From the NCBI GenBank assembly GCA_902489515.1, contig CABUAL010000007.1:1-16966 (forward strand): a DNA stretch of 16,966 nt. Direction: 5' to 3'. A program made the translations under genes and the position numbers. This document shows, in pieces, positions 13,415 to 16,966 of the stretch. Below the pieces are notes generated by a model, which ran no database searches, had not been told where the DNA came from, and was given only the letters and a program-made list of their open reading frames with translations. Each line of letters opens with the position of its first letter. Position 1 is the first letter of the stretch. The DNA comes from an uncultured Collinsella sp. GTDB taxonomy: Bacteria > Actinomycetota > Coriobacteriia > Coriobacteriales > Coriobacteriaceae.

Positions 13415-14710
13415 CTACGCCCCAAGTGCCGCCATGGGAATCACCGCCACGCCGTCGTCGCGTGTGTAGGCAATGCTCCCCTTTCCAACCACGACCGCCA
13501 AAAACGCCGGCGCGGCATTCTGGGCGGCAGGATTGGAGAGCACTTTCCTCTCCAGCGCCTTGAGATTTCTCGCTCCATCGTCTGCTTTCGCATCACTCAG
13601 CTTGACCTCGATGGCTCCCCAGCGCCCGTCGTGCTCAACGATCAGATCGACCTCAAGGCCCTTCTCATCTCGGAAATAATGGACACTGTTGTCGACACCG
13701 CCGTAGGTGGAAAGGAACACGCGCACGTCGCGCAGGACGAGATTCTCAAAGAGCATCCCCAGCGTTTGCATATCGCCAAGCAGCCGCTCAGGGGTAGCCC
13801 CCAGCAACGCCGCCGCAAGTGACGGGTCACAGAAGTAGCGCTTGGGGCGCACGCGAACGCGGGCCTTCGAGCGCATGGGCGGCTCCCATCCGCACAGGTC
13901 CTCGGTCAGCTTGAGCCTGTTGAAGAGGTCCAAGTACGCAGCGATGGTCCTCTCGTCGGGGCCCGCCTCACCGTACGAGGCGTCCTTTACGAGCGTCTTG
14001 TACGTGACAGCCTGGCTCTCGTTCATGGCAAGAGCTCGCAAAAGGCCGTGTGCAAGCTCGGGCGACATGCCCTCGTCCAGCACGTTGACGTCGAGCACCG
14101 AGTGCACGTACTGGCTTGCCGTCTCTCGCGCAAGATCTTCCGAAAGCCCAAGATTTGCAGGCCAACCGCCCCTGCAGCACCAGCGGGCGACGTCATCCAC
14201 CGTGCTCTCGCGACGCTGAGGGGCAAAATCCTCGCCCTTAAAGAGACTTGCCAGTGACACGAGCGGCTCGCCGTCGCCCGACTCACACAGGGCCATGGGG
14301 CGCATTGACAGACGGGCGATCCTACCCGTGCCGGAATGACGAACATGGCTGCGCTCCTCGCTTTTGAGCGCGGTCGAGCCCGTGAGCAAAAGTGTCCCCC
14401 GTTCGTTGCCGCTCGCGTCCACGAAACGCCGGGCGGCATCCCAAACCTCGGGCACCTCCTGCCATTCATCGACCAGGTGTGGCGCATCGCCGATGAGCGC
14501 CAGGCTTGGGTCGACCTCTGCCGCCGCACGCTGCGCAGGCTCATCGAGCCTGGAGACGCTCGCCGAGCGAGAGAGCGCCGTCCAGGTCTTGCCGCACCAT
14601 TTGGGGCCGTTGATCTCCACACAGCCAAACGCCCGCATAAGGGTGTCGAGGCGCTCCTCTATGAGCCGGGGCCTATATCCCTTTTGGGTCAATCTCTTTG
14701 GTGCATCCAT
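13415..14710 (-). CDS. AAA ATPase with DUF4143 domain
   Basis: A 431-residue protein of the AAA_14/DUF4143 family. Walker A is GPKWCGKT (35-42), Walker B LVDEWQEVP (79-87, Asp81 and Glu82), and sensor-like LLTGSTAL is at 108-115. The C-terminal DUF4143 part has FENLV (321-325) and a PD-(D/E)XK-like signature: Glu353 and Asp355 in GLEVDLIVEHDG, then Glu368 and Lys370 in GAIEVKLSD. A nuclease activity is therefore possible but not established for the family. The start is the ATG at 14710, with GAGGG about 9-10 nt upstream. Four 23-bp tandem repeats lie directly upstream and overlap the likely promoter, suggesting autoregulation. It lies downstream of a second ATPase of similar architecture. Physiological role unknown; often found near toxin-antitoxin and mobile regions. 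Confidence 0.88.
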   Translation of the reverse strand: MDAPKRLTQKGYRPRLIEERLDTLMRAFGCVEINGPKWCGKTWTALSRSASVSRLDEPAQRAAAEVDPSLALIGDAPHLVDEWQEVPEVWDAARRFVDASGNERGTLLLTGSTALKSEERSHVRHSGTGRIARLSMRPMALCESGDGEPLVSLASLFKGEDFAPQRRESTVDDVARWCCRGGWPANLGLSEDLARETASQYVHSVLDVNVLDEGMSPELAHGLLRALAMNESQAVTYKTLVKDASYGEAGPDERTIAAYLDLFNRLKLTEDLCGWEPPMRSKARVRVRPKRYFCDPSLAAALLGATPERLLGDMQTLGMLFENLVLRDVRVFLSTYGGVDNSVHYFRDEKGLEVDLIVEHDGRWGAIEVKLSDAKADDGARNLKALERKVLSNPAAQNAAPAFLAVVVGKGSIAYTRDDGVAVIPMAALGA

Positions 14711-14746
14711 AGACGGCCGTCCCTCTCTATCACGCGATATGCGAAA

Positions 14747-14844
14747 TTACGCCATTCTCAATGCTGATTTTACGCTACTTTCAATGTAGTTTTTACGCCA
14801 TGACAGATGTAGTTTTTACGCCATTTTCATTGAAGGTTTTACGC
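14747..14844. repeat. Four 23-bp tandem repeats plus a partial fifth
   Basis: Units start at 14747, 14770, 14793 and 14816, exactly 23 bp apart, with a truncated fifth at 14839-14844. Each begins TTACGC and most continue CATT..CA(A/T)TG with a T-rich end. They lie 37 bp upstream of the DUF4143 ATPase start. In the first unit TTGAGA (14756-14761, minus strand) could be a -35 box with TATCGC (14734-14739) 16 bp downstream. The iteron-like layout suggests several protein copies bound on one face over two turns per unit. Confidence 0.9.
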
Positions 14845-14895
14845 TTGGCATCCTTAGCGCGACCCATTCCGAGCATCACATCAGAGCGTGCTTGG

Positions 14896-16287
14896 TTATC
14901 TCCGCTCGCACATCTCGGCAAACGAAATCAGCTTGGCATCTCCCCTGCTCGCCGCAGCTTCCTGACATCCTTGCGTAAAGCCTCGCTTCGAGAAGATCGC
15001 ATAGCTTTTGTGCTGCCGCCTAAAGAGCTCGCTTCGATGCACGAGCTTTTGCAGCACGTCTTCGCCCACCGGTTCATTGCGCCATTTGCATTCCGCAAAC
15101 AGCGCAGTGCCCTCGCCATCGTCAACAATCAAGTCGATTTCTTCCTGCGTATGCGTGCGATTATCCGTCCCCCACCAGCGCCCAACGCTTGCCGGAACCA
15201 CATCAAGCTGGCCCGCCCGCGCGAGTTCGTACACGTATTGTCTGCATATAAGCTCAAAGACCGTACCCATGTAATCCGATACGTGCGGCTCAATGCGCTC
15301 ATACGCCATCTCGGCCATATCGTTTTGAATCAGCCCGATGTTCTGCGGAACAAACTTGTACCAGAACCTAAACATCTGATCGCTCAGCAGATACACGGCT
15401 CGCTTATTGCTCGTCTCGTTTAGGGGCAGCTCGCGCTCGACAATCCCAAGCGACGCCAGCTTATCCACATAGCTCTTTACGTTGCTCGCAGGGATTCCCG
15501 TAGAGCTCGCAATCTCCGAGATCTTCGAGCGCCCCTGGGCAATTGCTTGCACGATCGCATCATATTGCTCGGGATTGCGGCACTCCTGCAATAGCAGGTT
15601 ACTCGGCTCCTCAAAGAGATAGCCCGTAGGAGTTAGAAAAAGACGTTTGATGTTGTCCTTGAGCGGTGCGGCAGGATCGACTTTCTCGATATATGCAGGA
15701 ATGCCACCTGTCATGCCATAGCAAACTGCAGCGTCTTCGCGACCCATGCTCTGCCACAACCCGAGGGTCGTCGTAAAATCGAGCGGCATGATCTTAAACT
15801 GGGCCGTACGCCTACCGTATAGTGGGCTCTCGTAGCCCAACACCTGTTCCTCCATAAACGAAAGCGACGACCCGCACAGGATAAGCATAAGCTTGGTCTC
15901 TTTGTACAAGTGATCGATCTTGTCTTGCAGCAACGAGCTGATCTCGGGATTCGATTGGGCGAGATAAGGATACTCGTCGATCACGACAATCAAACGTTCC
16001 GTGCGAGCCATGGTAGCCAATGCATCGAACGCCTCGTCAAAACTACGAAACAACACGCCAGCAACACCAACGGAGCCCGCAAGTATCGCCTGGCTAAAGC
16101 CATGCAGGTTTGCCTCTGCATTGGTACGACGAGCTTGAAAGTAAATAGCCTTCTTGCCTTGGATAAACTCTGTGATAAGACGCGTTTTGCCCACGCGACG
16201 GCGGCCGTAAATCACAGGCATCTCAAAGGAGCCCGTGCCATACAGTCGATTGAGCTCGGACATTTCCGCCGTTCTTCCGATAAACAT
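14896..16287 (-). CDS. AAA ATPase of the ATPase_2/DUF234 family
   Basis: A 463-residue protein of the archaeal-type ATPase family. It begins MFIGRTAEMSELNRLYGTGS. Walker A is GRRRVGKT (28-35), Walker B LIVVIDEYPYL (99-109, Asp104 and Glu105) and sensor 1 LILCGSS (135-141). A winged-helix segment spans about 240-290 (KISEIASSTGIPASNVKSYV). The C-terminal DUF234 domain shows a PD-(D/E)XK-like pattern: Asp385 (EEIDLIVDD), Glu399 and Lys401 (FAECKW). The winged helix makes DNA binding credible. The start is the ATG at 16287, with AAGGAAGG 8 nt upstream. A perfect 56-bp palindrome ends 16 bp before the start codon. The next gene on the strand is another ATPase (DUF4143), after a 185-bp gap with its own repeats. 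Biological role unknown. Confidence 0.88.
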   Translation of the reverse strand: MFIGRTAEMSELNRLYGTGSFEMPVIYGRRRVGKTRLITEFIQGKKAIYFQARRTNAEANLHGFSQAILAGSVGVAGVLFRSFDEAFDALATMARTERLIVVIDEYPYLAQSNPEISSLLQDKIDHLYKETKLMLILCGSSLSFMEEQVLGYESPLYGRRTAQFKIMPLDFTTTLGLWQSMGREDAAVCYGMTGGIPAYIEKVDPAAPLKDNIKRLFLTPTGYLFEEPSNLLLQECRNPEQYDAIVQAIAQGRSKISEIASSTGIPASNVKSYVDKLASLGIVERELPLNETSNKRAVYLLSDQMFRFWYKFVPQNIGLIQNDMAEMAYERIEPHVSDYMGTVFELICRQYVYELARAGQLDVVPASVGRWWGTDNRTHTQEEIDLIVDDGEGTALFAECKWRNEPVGEDVLQKLVHRSELFRRQHKSYAIFSKRGFTQGCQEAAASRGDAKLISFAEMCERR

Positions 16288-16302
16288 AGGGCCATCCTTC
16301 CT

Positions 16303-16358
16303 TTACGTTATAGCTAGCTATATTATACCTTCCTATAATATAGCTAGCTATAACGTAA
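16303..16358. repeat. Perfect 56-bp palindrome (25-bp arms, 6-bp centre)
   Basis: Left arm 16303-16327 and right arm 16334-16358 are exact complements around CCTTCC. Each arm contains the self-complementary 14-mer TATAGCTAGCTATA (16309-16322 and 16339-16352), centres 30 bp apart. TATAAT occurs in both orientations next to the centre, so it may include promoter elements. The arm ends directly at the ribosome site of the DUF234 ATPase, so the mRNA leader would form a long hairpin if transcription starts upstream. Confidence 0.93.
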
Positions 16359-16411
16359 TTCGACAAGCGGCGCACGCAAAAGGGTCGGTACACCACCGCA
16401 CGTGGACCGTT

Positions 16412-16495
16412 CCGGAAAATGTATCCCGTTCTGGAGCCAAAAACTGGGCCGTAGTTTCCACCAAACATGCCATCCGGAAAGCGTGTCCCGTTCTG
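16412..16495. repeat. Two copies of a 22-bp direct repeat
   Basis: CCGGAAAATGTATCCCGTTC plus TG (16412-16433) recurs as CCGGAAAGCGTGTCCCGTTC plus TG (16474-16495), 19 of 22 identical, 62 bp apart. The intervening sequence is unrelated. It could be remnants of a dispersed intergenic repeat or of another operator array. Confidence 0.75.
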
Positions 16496-16740
16496 AGTGG
16501 CAATTCCGGGTCACGGTTTCCTCAGGTACAAGATGACGATCCTCCGCCCTTATCACATGCCTTCAAATATGCGATCCAGAAACACAAAACAGCAGATAGA
16601 ATGCTCTTTCTCTAAAAAGTACACGTCCCGAAACTTACCAAGGCTTCATAACTAGCTACCATTCACGGGTGCCGATTACCGCCCACCGATTCGGATGTAA
16701 AAATGTCGCCGAAAACAGGTCATCTACCTGCATGGTTAGA

Positions 16741-16762
16741 TTTTGGTCAGCTTTTGGTCAGC
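16741..16762 (+). repeat. Exact 11-bp tandem duplication before the last gene
   Basis: TTTTGGTCAGC occurs twice in a row (16741-16751, 16752-16762), 56 bp upstream of the ATG at 16818. Eleven base pairs is one helical turn, so the copies would present the same face; this may be a regulator site for the downstream gene. Confidence 0.6.
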
Positions 16763-16817
16763 TGAGCGGCAAGTTCCAGCTGGTACGTTTTTGCTACCCA
16801 AAAGAAGGCGGTAGCTC

Positions 16818-16966
16818 ATGACCCATTGCAATGACCAACTCATCGACCAGCTGTTGAACCAAGCCGAACAAGAGGGGCGCTGTCTGATTCCCCCGAGCAC
16901 GGCGATCCGAAAAGCGCTCCTTCGGCGCACCGGCGGCACGGTTGTCTCGCCCATGCCGGGGTTGTT
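16818..16966 (+). CDS. Hypothetical protein, N-terminal part (runs off the window)
   Basis: 49 codons lie in the window, beginning MTHCNDQLIDQLLNQAEQEG and continuing RCLIPPSTAIRKALLRRTGG to VVSPMPGL. The pattern (short helix, then RCLIPPS, then an Arg-rich helix and a VSP turn) resembles the N-terminal domain of a Collinsella protein group I associate with AbiEi-type antitoxins or DUF559-like endonucleases; this is recollection from a short fragment. The start is the ATG at 16818, with AGAAGG 9 nt upstream. The frame is open to the window end. The tandem 11-bp repeat upstream may control it. Confidence 0.6.
   Translation, partial: MTHCNDQLIDQLLNQAEQEGRCLIPPSTAIRKALLRRTGGTVVSPMPGL

Larger units (their letters stand above)
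16359..16817. other. Repeat-bearing spacer without a convincing gene
   Basis: A 459-bp stretch of lower GC than its neighbours. It holds a 22-bp repeat pair (16412, 16474), a small CAGGT/ACCTG dyad near 16719-16733 and an 11-bp tandem duplication (16741-16762). Short frames here have no ribosome sites and mostly translate the repeats. Confidence 0.5.

Noticed and set aside
14747-14844. Possible CRISPR array
   Set aside because: The units are contiguous 23-bp tandem repeats without unique spacers, and no cas genes are near.
16344-16556. 70-codon minus-strand frame over the repeat pair
   Set aside because: Its apparent pattern comes from the two DNA repeats, and there is no ribosome site.
16235-16615. 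126-codon plus-strand frame across the palindrome
   Set aside because: Much of it is a translation of the palindrome and the 22-bp repeats; no ribosome site and it overlaps the ATPase gene start.

Overview
The window looks like chromosome from a gut Coriobacteriia bacterium, most likely Collinsella or a close relative. The evidence is a high-GC coding style, purine-rich Shine-Dalgarno sites with several GTG starts, a ygeX-ygeY-ygeW catabolic block, and the style of the accessory proteins (DUF4143 and DUF234 ATPases, an actinobacterial-type IS110 transposase). The genus is inferred from recalled protein similarity, not from a search.

Layout, left to right. (1) 1-3208, minus strand: a catabolic operon in the order ygeX (2,3-diaminopropionate ammonia-lyase), ygeY (M20-family hydrolase) and ygeW (knotted carbamoyltransferase, cut by the window edge). 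These genes belong to the selenium-linked anaerobic purine/urate degradation group. A 118-bp compound dyad lies between ygeX and ygeY. (2) 3209-3485: divergent control region with two perfect copies of a 15-bp palindrome, AACAAA-N3-TTTGTT. (3) 3486-4139, plus: a YheO-type PAS/HTH regulator, the likely controller of the operon. (4) 4158-5696: an IS110-family element inserted 18 bp after the regulator stop. Its 5' non-coding segment reads as a bridge RNA with a 5' stem-loop, a target-like loop and a donor loop. The two donor guides match the element's own right and left ends. (5) 5801-6778, plus: a Pro/Ala-rich, single-pass membrane protein of unknown role. (6) 6909-9032, minus: a GmrSD-like DUF262/DUF1524 nuclease, likely phage defence. 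(7) 9485-12957, minus: a compact operon of a DEDDh exonuclease, a small protein broken by a one-base frameshift, and a 787-residue protein with a His/Asp-rich domain and a long Gly/Ala-rich hydrophobic segment. (8) 13119-13259: a strong minus-strand terminator next to a possible 29-codon ORF. (9) 13415-16287, minus: two AAA ATPases (DUF4143, then DUF234), each with a different, very regular DNA repeat at its promoter: four 23-bp tandem repeats for one, a perfect 56-bp palindrome for the other. (10) 16359-16966: repeat-bearing spacer, then the start of a plus-strand protein cut by the window edge.

The left third is metabolic, with its own regulator and operators. The rest is accessory: a mobile element, a restriction-type nuclease, an uncharacterised exonuclease/membrane-protein operon, and two orphan ATPases. 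The strongest observation is the self-consistent bridge RNA of the IS110 element. Next are the promoter-proximal repeat arrays of the two ATPases and the uncharacterised 787-residue protein operon.
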